Notes under the pieces: model-generated
Seen by the model: only the letters and a program-made list of their open reading frames with translations
Told to the model about the DNA's origin: nothing
The model's database searches: none
Shown here: piece by piece, positions 1 through 6,468 of the stretch
How the letters are laid out: each line of letters begins with the position of its first letter
Numbering within the stretch: the first letter of the stretch is position 1
Origin: Clostridiaceae bacterium UBA4839
GTDB lineage: Bacteria; Bacillota; Clostridia; Clostridiales; Caloramatoraceae
NCBI GenBank assembly: GCA_002400085.1
Contig: DHEX01000012.1
Coordinates: 3,211 to 12,021 of the forward strand
Reading direction: 5' to 3'
Length of the DNA stretch: 8,811 nucleotides
Position numbers and translations under genes: made by a program

Positions 1-8
1 TATTTACT

Positions 9-16
9 GGGAGGTG
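9..16 (+). promoter_or_regulatory. Shine-Dalgarno site deciding the GH1 start
   Basis: GGGAGGTG lies 6 nt before ATG 23. The alternative GTG at 14-16 is part of this site and cannot be the start, so three residues are dropped from the longest reading. Confidence 0.8.
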
Positions 17-22
17 CTTTTT

Positions 23-1465
23 ATGCAGAATAATGAGTTTTCAAGAGAGTTTTTATGGGGCGGAGCTGCAGCAGCTCATCAATTAGAAGGTGGATGGAAT
101 TTAGGAGGTAAAGGTGTCAGTGTAGCAGATGTAATGACAGCAGGTGATGCTCATACAAGCAGAAGAATCACTCCCGGAGTATTGGATAATGAATATTATC
201 CTAATCATGAAGCAGTGGATTTTTATCATCATTATAAAGAAGACATAGAATTATTTGCCGAGATGGGATTTAAGTGTTTTAGAACCTCTATTTCATGGTC
301 CAGAATATTTCCTAATGGTGATGATGAGAAACCAAATGAGGAAGGGCTAAAATTTTACGATAATATTTTTGATCAATTATTAAAATATGGAATAGAACCT
401 ATTATAACACTTTCTCATTTTGAAATGCCATATAATCTGGCTCACAAATATGGAGGATTCAGAAATAAAAAATTAATTGATTATTTTACTAGATTTGTGG
501 AAGTTGTTTTTAAAAGATATAAAGATAAAGTTAAATACTGGATGACATTTAATGAAATTAACAATCAAATGAACACAGCGGATAATTTTGATAGCTTCAC
601 CAATTCAGGAATTGTATATAAAAGTGGAGAAGATAAAACTGAAGCAATGTATCAGGCATCACTTAATGAATTAATAGCTAGTGCAAAAGCAGTTATATTA
701 GGACATAAGATTAATCCTAATTATAAAATTGGATGCATGATGAGTTTTATACCTATTTATCCGGCAACTTGCAAACCTGAAGATGTCTTTTTATCATTGC
801 AGAAGATGCATAATCGTTATTTCTATAGTGATATCCATGTGCGAGGAGAAATACCCGCATATGCACTAAAAGAATGGGAAAGAAAGGGCTATCATATTGA
901 CTATACCCCTGAAGACTTGAAAATTCTCAGAGCTGGCACGGTGGATTTTATAGGGATGAGTTACTATAAATCCAAAACAATTTCTAGTACAGCAATAGAG
1001 AAAAGTTACAATTCTGGCGAATTTGAACATGAGCTTAAAAATCCGTATTTAAAAGCCAGTGATTGGGGATGGCAAATAGATCCCATTGGCCTTAGGTATG
1101 CATTAAATTTATTAAATGAGAGATATGGTAAACCTATATTCATTGTTGAAAATGGATTGGGCGCATATGATAAAAAAAATGAGAACAATGAAATTGATGA
1201 TGATTATAGGATAGAATATCTGAGGAGCCATATCATAGAAATGAAAAAAGCTATTACTTTAGATGGGGTAAATGTGATTGGCTATACACCTTGGAGTGCA
1301 ATAGACATAGTTAGTTCAGGAACAGGTGAATTCGAAAAACGGTATGGTTTCATTTATGTTGATAAAAATAATGAGGGAAAAGGTACATTAAAAAGATATA
1401 AGAAAAAAAGTTTTTATTGGTATAAAAATGTAATAGAATCAAACGGTCAAAACTTATATATATAA
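23..1465 (+). CDS. 6-phospho-beta-glucosidase (glycoside hydrolase family 1)
   Basis: This cytoplasmic retaining glycosidase is expected to hydrolyse phosphorylated beta-glucosides (such as cellobiose-6-phosphate) delivered by a PTS transporter, giving glucose-6-phosphate. The protein is 480 aa, normal for GH1. The N-terminal signature FLWGGAAAAHQLEG is at residues 10-23. The acid/base Glu is E178 in TFNEIN and the nucleophile is E376 in IVENG. Near the C-terminus S432, K439 and Y441 (VSSGTGEFEKRYGFIYVD) match the phosphate-binding Ser/Lys/Tyr loop that separates 6-phospho enzymes from plain beta-glucosidases. I chose ATG at 23 because GGGAGGTG (9-16) sits 6 nt upstream; the in-frame GTG at 14 lies inside that SD. 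The upstream partner, probably a PTS gene, would be outside the window. A hairpin terminator follows. Family and 6-phospho preference are well supported; the exact sugar is not known. Confidence 0.93.
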   Translation: MQNNEFSREFLWGGAAAAHQLEGGWNLGGKGVSVADVMTAGDAHTSRRITPGVLDNEYYPNHEAVDFYHHYKEDIELFAEMGFKCFRTSISWSRIFPNGDDEKPNEEGLKFYDNIFDQLLKYGIEPIITLSHFEMPYNLAHKYGGFRNKKLIDYFTRFVEVVFKRYKDKVKYWMTFNEINNQMNTADNFDSFTNSGIVYKSGEDKTEAMYQASLNELIASAKAVILGHKINPNYKIGCMMSFIPIYPATCKPEDVFLSLQKMHNRYFYSDIHVRGEIPAYALKEWERKGYHIDYTPEDLKILRAGTVDFIGMSYYKSKTISSTAIEKSYNSGEFEHELKNPYLKASDWGWQIDPIGLRYALNLLNERYGKPIFIVENGLGAYDKKNENNEIDDDYRIEYLRSHIIEMKKAITLDGVNVIGYTPWSAIDIVSSGTGEFEKRYGFIYVDKNNEGKGTLKRYKKKSFYWYKNVIESNGQNLYI

Positions 1466-1470
1466 CCGGG

Positions 1471-1539
1471 CATATAACAATTGTTCTCTATAGTTGTCAT
1501 CAGCCTATTTATCATTTAAAAGTTAACTCCTTGCCCCTT
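1471..1539 (+). repeat. Intergenic repeat part A, copy 1
   Basis: This 69-nt segment begins 5 nt after the GH1 stop codon and recurs at 3278-3346 with 63 of 69 identical positions and no gaps. It contains the 10-bp palindrome AACAATTGTT (1476-1485). It is followed after only 3 nt by part B (1543-1600), whereas in the second copy A and B lie about 596 nt apart. Confidence 0.85.
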
Positions 1540-1542
1540 TTC

Positions 1543-1600
1543 CATTACATTTTCTCCAAACAACCGCTAATTTTTCTTTGATTAGCGGTTTAATTTTATA
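1543..1600 (+). repeat. Intergenic repeat part B, copy 1 (holds the terminator)
   Basis: This 58-nt segment matches 3943-4000 at about 47 of 58 positions without gaps. In this copy it contains a perfect terminator stem; in the other copy most of the stem differences destroy pairing. Confidence 0.75.
1562..1600 (+). terminator. Rho-independent terminator after the GH1 gene
   Basis: AACCGCTAAT (1562-1571) pairs perfectly with ATTAGCGGTT (1581-1590) around a 9-nt loop. The T-rich tract TTTAATTTTATA follows on the plus strand. The position, about 100 nt past the GH1 stop, fits the end of that transcript. The T tract is interrupted, so efficiency is uncertain. Confidence 0.75.
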
Positions 1601-1746
1601 GCTCTTTTATTTTGATAGCTTGTACACTTTTAAAATAGGTATAACCAATAATCCCATTTTTAAAATGCAAAATGAGCTTTATAAAAACTTTCTCTATTTT
1701 TTTAAAAAGCAATATTCTTTTTTAACAGAGTAGTATAAACACTCCC

Positions 1747-2667
1747 TCAAGCTGCAGCTGCATGTTCTATAATAAATTTGTTTATTATATCCCTATACCT
1801 TTCATCTTTTGATATAATATCTACTCCAATGCAGCAAAGTTTTGATACTCTTGATTGAGTAATGTTCCCTAAAAATTTGCATATATCGCTGCATTTATAA
1901 TTACATAAGCTTCTCATTAAAAGTGTAGCTAATGCTCTTGCAACCTTGGTATTCCTGCTGTTCTTTACGTGCAGCATTACTTCATTTACCCCAGTTTCCT
2001 CTGCAATAAATTTTGCTATATCCTTCGGATCAAAGTCCCTTACTATTATCTTTCTTTCGCTTTTGTACTCTGTTTTTTCATCTTTAAATTCCACTTCTTT
2101 TTTAATTCTGTCATCATCACATATATACACAAATTTAAGATAATCTTCTCTTGCCTTGTTTACGTTTTGATCAAACATTTGCATTATAAAGCCTTCATCA
2201 AGTAGCCCTGTGTCGTCTTTTTCAAGTCCAAGATACACTTTTAAACTTGAATATTTATATTTTTCAGGGCATTTCTCATATCCCTTTATTTTTAATGGAT
2301 TATTATGAATATATGCAGATAAAGTAAGAAGATATTTATCTGTATTTACTATCTTGCTTTTAAATCTGTCTTGAAATAAATGTCCATTCCTTTTATGGTT
2401 TTTATTAAAGGTTTGAGCATATTTAAAGTTTAGCCCATGCATTATTTTTGATATATCTGCTCCCTTAGGATCAATTATAAAATGAGCATGATTGGTCATT
2501 ATACAATAGGCATACACTTTAAAGCCATAGACCATCTGATATCTTTTCATAAGATTTAAATATTCATTTTTGTCATCATCTTTTTTAAATAGGGGTATCT
2601 CAGCTATACTCTTTACCATTACATGATATATGGCATCTTTTTCTTTTACTCTTGCGCATCTGGGCAA
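1747..2667 (-). CDS. REP-associated tyrosine transposase (RAYT, IS200-like Y1 HUH family) with DnaA-C-like tail
   Basis: A 306-aa HUH single-strand transposase of the Y1_Tnp group, in the RAYT branch thought to act on REP-type hairpins rather than to move as a full IS. The N-terminus MPRCARVKEKDAIYHVM is typical of these proteins. The HUH pair is H60 and H62 in MTNHAHFI. The likely catalytic Tyr is Y119 in AYIHNNP, just after the characteristic QDRFKSK segment. Residues about 212-300 (EETGVNEVMLHVKNS ... LCNYKCSDICKFLG ... SRVSKLC) look like a DnaA C-terminal/Trp-repressor helix-turn-helix, seen in clostridial members. I chose TTG at 2667: GAGGTGG lies about 5 nt upstream and it restores the canonical MPR start; the GTG at 2676 is inside that SD. 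The gene is intact and opposite in strand to its neighbours. A hairpin upstream (2749-2772) may be its substrate. Confidence 0.87.
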   Translation of the reverse strand: MPRCARVKEKDAIYHVMVKSIAEIPLFKKDDDKNEYLNLMKRYQMVYGFKVYAYCIMTNHAHFIIDPKGADISKIMHGLNFKYAQTFNKNHKRNGHLFQDRFKSKIVNTDKYLLTLSAYIHNNPLKIKGYEKCPEKYKYSSLKVYLGLEKDDTGLLDEGFIMQMFDQNVNKAREDYLKFVYICDDDRIKKEVEFKDEKTEYKSERKIIVRDFDPKDIAKFIAEETGVNEVMLHVKNSRNTKVARALATLLMRSLCNYKCSDICKFLGNITQSRVSKLCCIGVDIISKDERYRDIINKFIIEHAAAA

Positions 2668-2748
2668 GAAAACCACCTCATTTCAAGTTAATTTTTTACT
2701 ATTTATAGTATTTACCTAAAATGAAGTGATTATTCAAAATATATAGTA

Positions 2749-2772
2749 GGACAGAAAAATACTTATCTGTCC
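2749..2772 (-). repeat. Perfect-stem hairpin upstream of the RAYT gene (REP-like candidate)
   Basis: GGACAGA (2749-2755) pairs with TCTGTCC (2766-2772) around a 10-nt loop, about 80 nt upstream of the RAYT start. RAYT proteins recognise short palindromic hairpins near their own gene, so this is a candidate substrate. It also sits at the edge where PHP homology begins (about 2785). On the plus strand it is followed by T8 (2777-2784), so it could instead act as a terminator. Only one copy is visible here. Confidence 0.5.
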
Positions 2773-2784
2773 CAGATTTTTTTT

Positions 2785-3220
2785 GAAGGGGACATCCTTG
2801 TTTTTGGTGTTGAGGAGCTTCCAGATAAAATGGTTCATTGTGAGGAGCTTTTAGATATAGTAAACAAGCAGAAGGGGGGCTGCTATTAGTGCTCATCCCT
2901 TTAGAGATAACAATAGGGGGCTTAAGGATTATATAAGAAATGTTAAGGATATGTTGTCAGGAGTTGAGGTGTTCAATGGAAGTACAACACCCCATCACAA
3001 TTTGTATGACTATGCCTTAGCAACAGAATTAGGGCTTCCACCCTTTGGGGCAAGCGATGCCCATGTAACAGAAAAAATTGGGACCTATGCAACTGTTTTT
3101 GAAGATGGAATTAAGAATGAAAGGGATTTTCTAGACTGCATAAACTCAAAAAATTTATGCCCGGCAGTTTTAAAGAATGGAATATATGAAAAGATAAATA
3201 TATTCGATACTAAATTATAA
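2785..3220 (+). pseudogene. PHP-domain metal-dependent phosphoesterase, 3' half only, frameshifted
   Basis: The PHP superfamily (polymerase and histidinol phosphatase) comprises metal-dependent phosphoesterases. Here only the C-terminal half survives. Frame 1 from 2785 reads EGDILVFGVEELPDK ... ELLDIVNKQKG. Frame 2 then continues GAAISAHPFRDNN and later GLPPFGASDAHVTEKIG, ending at 3220. The two frames join at the G6 run 2874-2879; removing one G gives a continuous protein, so a single-base insertion broke the gene. The metal-ligand motifs AHPFR and SDAH are present, but the N-terminal HxH motif is missing, and upstream sequence belongs to the RAYT side. An ATG at 2951 opens an 89-codon frame, but it has no SD and lacks most of the fold. 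The protein is presumably inactive. Confidence 0.8.
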
Positions 3221-3277
3221 ACATCCATCCTAAAATCCAATAAAACCATTGTATAAAGAGACTATGGACAGTTGGGA

Positions 3278-3346
3278 CATATAACAATTGTTCTCTATCG
3301 TTGTCATTAGCCTATTTATCATTTAAAAATTAACTTTTTGCCTCTT
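3278..3346 (+). repeat. Intergenic repeat part A, copy 2
   Basis: Gapless 69-nt partner of 1471-1539 (63/69). It lies 57 nt after the PHP remnant stop and 31-37 nt before the next gene's start. The expected continuation (part B) is absent here and appears only at 3943. Confidence 0.85.
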
Positions 3347-3382
3347 GATTCAAACCATCCATCAAGATAGGAGAAAATGATT

Positions 3383-3769
3383 ATGGACAAAAAAATATTA
3401 TTAGCCGCTATAGTAACCATTTTTATTGGAGAAATTCTATTGGGACTTTTCTTGCTTAATAAGAATTCAAATAAGGATGCAGGAGAGTTTAAACTATCAG
3501 ATTATCAATCATTTATAAATAATTTTCCATCTGAAAAAATGGTTGATGCAATTGGCAGTGCAGCAGAAGCTAAAAAGCAAGCAGAAAAATTGTGGGTAGA
3601 AATATATGGTGAAAGTGTAAAAGATAATAAACCATATATAGTATTTTATGATTCCGCAAATAAAGTGTGGCTTGTTAAGGGCTCAATACCTAAAAATACC
3701 ATAGGTGGTGTTCCTAATATTTTAATTCAAGCAGATGGAAAGGTTTTAGCAGTGTGGCATGACAGATAA
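3383..3769 (+). CDS. Membrane-anchored NTF2-fold immunity-type protein
   Basis: A 128-aa protein with an N-terminal hydrophobic segment at residues about 5-25 (LLAAIVTIFIGEILLGLFLL), read as a signal anchor, then an extracytoplasmic domain. The C-terminal half (AEKLWVEIYGES, KPYIVFYDSANKVWLVKGS, GGVPNILIQADGKVLAVWH) matches the pattern I know for NTF2-fold immunity proteins of polymorphic toxin systems. An anchored form could neutralise a toxin outside the membrane; that is inference. ATG 3383 is preferred over ATG 3377 because GGAG (3370-3373) is 9 nt from the former and only 3 nt from the latter. The gene sits inside the gap between repeat halves A and B, so it looks inserted. No toxin gene adjoins it. 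Confidence 0.72.
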   Translation: MDKKILLAAIVTIFIGEILLGLFLLNKNSNKDAGEFKLSDYQSFINNFPSEKMVDAIGSAAEAKKQAEKLWVEIYGESVKDNKPYIVFYDSANKVWLVKGSIPKNTIGGVPNILIQADGKVLAVWHDR

Positions 3770-3873
3770 AATACCAAGTTGAACCAGATTTTATTGGATA
3801 CCCAAATGGTTTTTGCATTACCGAATATGAAATTGACGAAAGTGAATGGAAAGAAGGGTTTTTCACCTATTGA
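3763..3873 (+). pseudogene. Short C-terminal remnant of an unidentified protein
   Basis: A stop-free stretch overlaps the end of the preceding gene in another frame and reads KYQVEPDFIGYPNGFCITEY then EIDESEWKEGFFTY before TGA. Its composition is protein-like (aromatic, acidic, no low complexity). It has no start codon or SD. It looks like the tail of a lost gene, plausibly another immunity-type protein given the context, but I do not recognise the family. Confidence 0.35.
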
Positions 3874-3942
3874 TTCAGTCGATCAGAGCAGCTTGCTCGG
3901 GCTGGTATTTGCCTGAAAACAATGCATAGTTTTCATCCTGGG

Positions 3943-4000
3943 CATTGCATTTTCTCTAGACAATCAATAATTTTAATTTGATTAGTAGTTTAACTTTATA
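3943..4000 (+). repeat. Intergenic repeat part B, copy 2 (decayed terminator)
   Basis: Partner of 1543-1600 (about 47/58, gapless). The terminator stem of copy 1 is largely lost; only AATCAA (3962-3967) with TTGATT (3978-3983) can pair. It is separated from its part A by 3347-3942, which carries the NTF2-fold gene and the remnant. Confidence 0.7.
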
Positions 4001-4174
4001 CTGTAATGCGTGAAGATAGCGGTGGTGATTTTTTTGGGGGGAGATTTATACTCGCTGGAGGGGGTGCATTAGGAGTATCTTGATCATTTGGGGGTGCGAA
4101 TTTTTGAAATCCAGTTGGGTGGGTTGTGTGGGAATGAAAAAGCATACTTCTTCAAGAAAAGGACATAAAAAATA
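4001..4174 (+). other. G-rich non-coding stretch, nothing identified
   Basis: This segment is conspicuously G-rich for the window, with runs of 5-6 G and the octamer GGGGGTGC occurring twice, at about 4058 and 4091. No ORF of convincing length, no SD-linked start and no clear hairpin were found. It may be decayed coding sequence from elsewhere or the leader of the next gene. Confidence 0.4.
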
Positions 4175-4198
4175 TTGATTAAGGGTGGGATTACTTAT

Positions 4199-5317
4199 AT
4201 GCTGTGCGGTGGATTAAGAATTAGATGCTTAGATGAAATTGAATTACAGCTAAGGGAAATAGTAATAGAGTTTGGAAAATGGATTAGGGGAAAATTGGAT
4301 TTTCCTGTTACAGTTACAGTTTATATAAGAGGCAAGTATATAAGTAAAATAAATAATGAAGAGACTTTTTTAGCATCATTTTTCGCACCAGATAACAGGG
4401 CGCATAATCCTTATATTAGAGTGGATGTGGAAAATCATAAAGATAACTTAAATGATGTTAATGAATTTAGAAAATCAATATTAGTGTCTATAGCTCATGA
4501 AATAATACATTATATGCAATGGCTTGAAGGCTTGGATTTTTGTGAAGAAGATGCAGAGAATAAGTCTGAACAGTTAGTAGGGAAGTTTATAGAAGATAGA
4601 GGATATAATTTAACAGTAACTTTTAAATCAAAAAAGTTATTAGAATTAGCAGATTTAAAAAGTTCACATGGAAATTTTAATGAGGCGATTTCATTGTATA
4701 AAGAGGCTATAAAATTAGGCTGTAATGATGAATATGTATATAATTCTATTGCTTATTATTATGATTGTATAAAAATGTATAATGAATCAGTATACTATTA
4801 TGATAAAGCTCTAAAAATTAACCCTAATAATTCCGCAATATACACGAATAAAGGTTACGCATTATATTGTTCTGAAAAATATAATGAAGCTATAAAAAAT
4901 TATAATAAATCTTTGAATATTGAGCCTACTAAAGAAACCTATGTATTTAAAGCTTATGCAGAAGAAGAACTTGGAAATTCTGCGCAAGCTATAGAGTGCT
5001 ATGACAAGGCTATTCACTTAGATTCTAATTATGATATAGCCTATAATAGGAAGGGACAATTGTTATGTTATATGGGTATAATTGATGATGCTAAACAAGC
5101 TTGCAGCAAAGCGGTTTCTATTAATTCTAATTATGCAGATGCCTACTATAATTTATCAGTTATATGTGCAAAGTTGGGTGATTTTTCTACAGCAATCAAC
5201 TATTTAAAAACTGCAATAAGCATTGATAAAGAGTATGTACATTATGCACAAGATGAGGAAATTTTTAATGATTATAAAGACTTATTTCAACAAGTTATAC
5301 TTAACTATTACAAATGA
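4199..5317 (+). CDS. Predicted HExxH zincin-like / TPR-repeat fusion protein
   Basis: A 372-aa soluble protein with two parts. Residues 1 to about 138 form a small alpha/beta domain with H100-E101-I-I-H104 (SIAHEIIHYMQWLEG), a zinc-metallopeptidase motif, followed by acidic residues E116, E117 and E120 that could supply the third ligand. Residues about 146-347 are five to six tetratricopeptide repeats (e.g. NEAISLYKEAIKLG, NESVYYYDKALKINPNNS, AQAIECYDKAIHLDSNYD), a protein-binding scaffold. There is no signal peptide. ATG 4199 is chosen because AAGGGTGG (4181-4188) precedes it by 10 nt; TTG 4175 has a weaker site. The SUKH-3 gene follows 10 nt after the stop, so the two are probably co-transcribed. 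Whether it cleaves a toxin or partner, or is only a scaffold, cannot be told. Confidence 0.75.
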   Translation: MLCGGLRIRCLDEIELQLREIVIEFGKWIRGKLDFPVTVTVYIRGKYISKINNEETFLASFFAPDNRAHNPYIRVDVENHKDNLNDVNEFRKSILVSIAHEIIHYMQWLEGLDFCEEDAENKSEQLVGKFIEDRGYNLTVTFKSKKLLELADLKSSHGNFNEAISLYKEAIKLGCNDEYVYNSIAYYYDCIKMYNESVYYYDKALKINPNNSAIYTNKGYALYCSEKYNEAIKNYNKSLNIEPTKETYVFKAYAEEELGNSAQAIECYDKAIHLDSNYDIAYNRKGQLLCYMGIIDDAKQACSKAVSINSNYADAYYNLSVICAKLGDFSTAINYLKTAISIDKEYVHYAQDEEIFNDYKDLFQQVILNYYK

Positions 5318-5327
5318 GGAGGATTAT

Positions 5328-5774
5328 ATGGAATTGTCACAATCGACAAAAAAAATATTAGAAAATGCAGGGTGGAATTCTTTGCGTCATATCGATATTC
5401 AACCATATCAAGAAGCTTTAAGTTTGGATGGATATGAAATAAGTGATAAAGCAAAAACATTTCTTGCAGAGTTTGGGGGACTTGAGCTTGTTCACCCAGC
5501 ATATAGAGTTTCCAATGAAATAGATCATACCCATTTTGATCCACTACGTGCAATCAGCGGAATATGTCATGAACGAGTTGAGACATATGAGGAAAGAATT
5601 GGTGAAAAGCTGGTGGTAATTGGCGAAGGATATAATGAGCAATTGGTTCTACTGATTTCTGAATCAGGGAGAATATTTGGTGCATATGATGATTTTCTTA
5701 CTTGTTTAGGAAACAACACCTTTGAAGCACTTGATGCAATATGTCAGCGAAAGGAGACACCAAAAATTAGTTAG
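5328..5774 (+). CDS. SUKH-3 domain immunity protein
   Basis: A 148-aa cytoplasmic protein of the SUKH (SMI1/KNR4) superfamily, SUKH-3 type, used by bacteria as immunity proteins against polymorphic toxins, often nucleases. Matching features are LENAGW (residues 11-16), AKTFLAEFGGLEL (about 42-54), HFDPLRA, and the C-terminal block VVIGEGYNEQLVLLISESGR IFGAYDDFLTCLG, the hallmark of this group. The start is ATG 5328, with GAGGAGG (5316-5322) 5 nt upstream overlapping the stop of the TPR gene; the longer frame from 5223 has no support. It likely shares a transcript with the TPR gene. No toxin gene precedes it, so it is an orphan immunity gene here. It converges on the minus-strand gene at 5856. 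Confidence 0.88.
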   Translation: MELSQSTKKILENAGWNSLRHIDIQPYQEALSLDGYEISDKAKTFLAEFGGLELVHPAYRVSNEIDHTHFDPLRAISGICHERVETYEERIGEKLVVIGEGYNEQLVLLISESGRIFGAYDDFLTCLGNNTFEALDAICQRKETPKIS

Positions 5775-5804
5775 TATATGCTCACTGCAAAAATAAAAAT
5801 CTTC

Positions 5805-5833
5805 TATGGAAAGAACCATTCCACCACTTACAT
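5805..5833 (-). repeat. Shared 3' element, copy 1 (after the minus-strand immunity-type gene)
   Basis: Read on the minus strand it is ATGTAAG + 4 nt + GGAATGGTTCTTTCCATA. It matches 8173-8201 on the plus strand at 26 of 29 positions, including an exact 18-mer. It starts 22 nt after the stop codon of the 5856-6176 gene. GGAA/TTCC inside it can form a short hairpin (5 bp with the flanking base), so a weak terminator role is possible. Confidence 0.8.
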
Positions 5834-5855
5834 ATCTTTTGTAATGATTATCATC

Positions 5856-6176
5856 CTAAAAAATCACAAAATAATCATCATCTATTCTACTATTAAAATC
5901 AAAATATGCATCATAGCTGCCTATATGACTATTGTTGTAGATTATTTGAATACTTACAACTACATGGTTATAATTGCACTCAGGCCAATTTTCTAGCTTT
6001 AATGAGATACTTTGTATAGAAATTAATAGCTTTTCATTATCAAAATTACCAAAGTACTTTTTAAATTCTTGTTCTGAATCAATTCTATAATTATTAAAAT
6101 TTACCCAAAAGCCTTCAATGGCTTTTTTTTCAATATCATTAGTAAGTATCCATTCCTTCAATTTACTAATATCCAT
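5856..6176 (-). CDS. Small immunity-type protein, family not recognised
   Basis: A 106-aa acidic soluble protein (MDISKLKEWILTNDIEKKAI ...; DIEKKAIEGFWVNFNNYRID; ... GSYDAYFDFNSRIDDDYFVI at the end), with no membrane segment and no catalytic motif I can name. The start is strong: AAAGGAG at 6184-6190 is 7 nt before the ATG. It is encoded opposite to its neighbours and lies 16 nt downstream of the end of an RHS remnant on the same strand (6193-6360). That is the order expected for a toxin end followed by its immunity gene. Function is inferred from this position only. Its stop codon begins the sequence shared with the 7758-8156 gene. Confidence 0.7.
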   Translation of the reverse strand: MDISKLKEWILTNDIEKKAIEGFWVNFNNYRIDSEQEFKKYFGNFDNEKLLISIQSISLKLENWPECNYNHVVVSIQIIYNNSHIGSYDAYFDFNSRIDDDYFVIF

Positions 6177-6192
6177 AATTATTCTCCTTTGA

Positions 6193-6360
6193 TTAATTTA
6201 ATATACCACGGTTAATGTTTCCCTCGTTATATTTTGTAGGGTTCCCTATATTATCACAGGTTATATCTTTCCAATTATAAGATGTAAGCTTATTCTTTAG
6301 AATCCTAATGTTAGCTATAGTTTGTGCAGTGTGCCAAATTGTAGTGATATTGCCAATGCT
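6193..6360 (-). pseudogene. RHS/YD-repeat protein remnant
   Basis: Fifty-five stop-free codons on the minus strand read SIGNITTIWHTAQTIANIR, then LKNKLTSYNWKDITC DNIGN, then PTKYNEGN, ending ILN-stop. GNIT and DNIGNPTKY preceded by KLTSYN..DIT are characteristic of RHS/YD repeats (typical pattern LTSYNG..ITYDNIGNP). It has a stop codon just upstream (6361-6363), no start and no SD, so it is a relic. RHS proteins carry variable C-terminal toxin domains, and this stub ends directly before the SD of the immunity-type gene at 5856-6176. The toxin portion itself appears to be missing. Confidence 0.65.
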
Positions 6361-6468
6361 TTAATATGTACAATTTGTTAACAGATTGATAACATGAGTT
6401 TTAAATACAATTATCAAATATTTCTTGTATATAGAAATATTGCTGACGCAACAAAATAGTAGTGTTAA

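Noticed and set aside
14..22. GTG start for the GH1 gene
   Set aside because: The GTG is part of the Shine-Dalgarno site for ATG 23.
1006..1188. Minus-strand 60-codon frame
   Set aside because: It lies entirely within the well-supported GH1 gene and has no protein-like motif.
1702..1725. A/T-only hairpin as terminator of the RAYT gene
   Set aside because: The stem is almost entirely A-T with one bulge, and no T run follows it on the minus strand.
1946..2205. Plus-strand frames opposite the RAYT gene
   Set aside because: Antisense shadows of the DnaA-like tail; low-complexity Phe/Ser/Ile products.
2668..2676. GTG start for the RAYT gene
   Set aside because: It lies inside GAGGTGG; TTG 2667 gives the canonical MPR opening with proper spacing.
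2699..2896. Minus-strand 65-codon frame
   Set aside because: Overlaps the hairpin and the PHP remnant on the opposite strand, whose homology is clear.
2951..3220. Intact 89-aa gene
   Set aside because: No SD, and the sequence is the C-terminal part of a PHP protein whose upstream codons continue in frame before the ATG.
4006..4083. 25-codon ORF with double-glycine motifs, bacteriocin-like at a glance
   Set aside because: No SD and no leader or core structure; it arises from the G-rich patch.
5223..5327. Long N-terminal extension of the SUKH-3 protein
   Set aside because: It overlaps the TPR gene in another frame, while ATG 5328 has a perfect SD and starts the family-like sequence.
5778..5996. 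Plus-strand 72-codon frame
   Set aside because: Low-complexity antisense of the minus-strand immunity-type gene, which has a strong SD.
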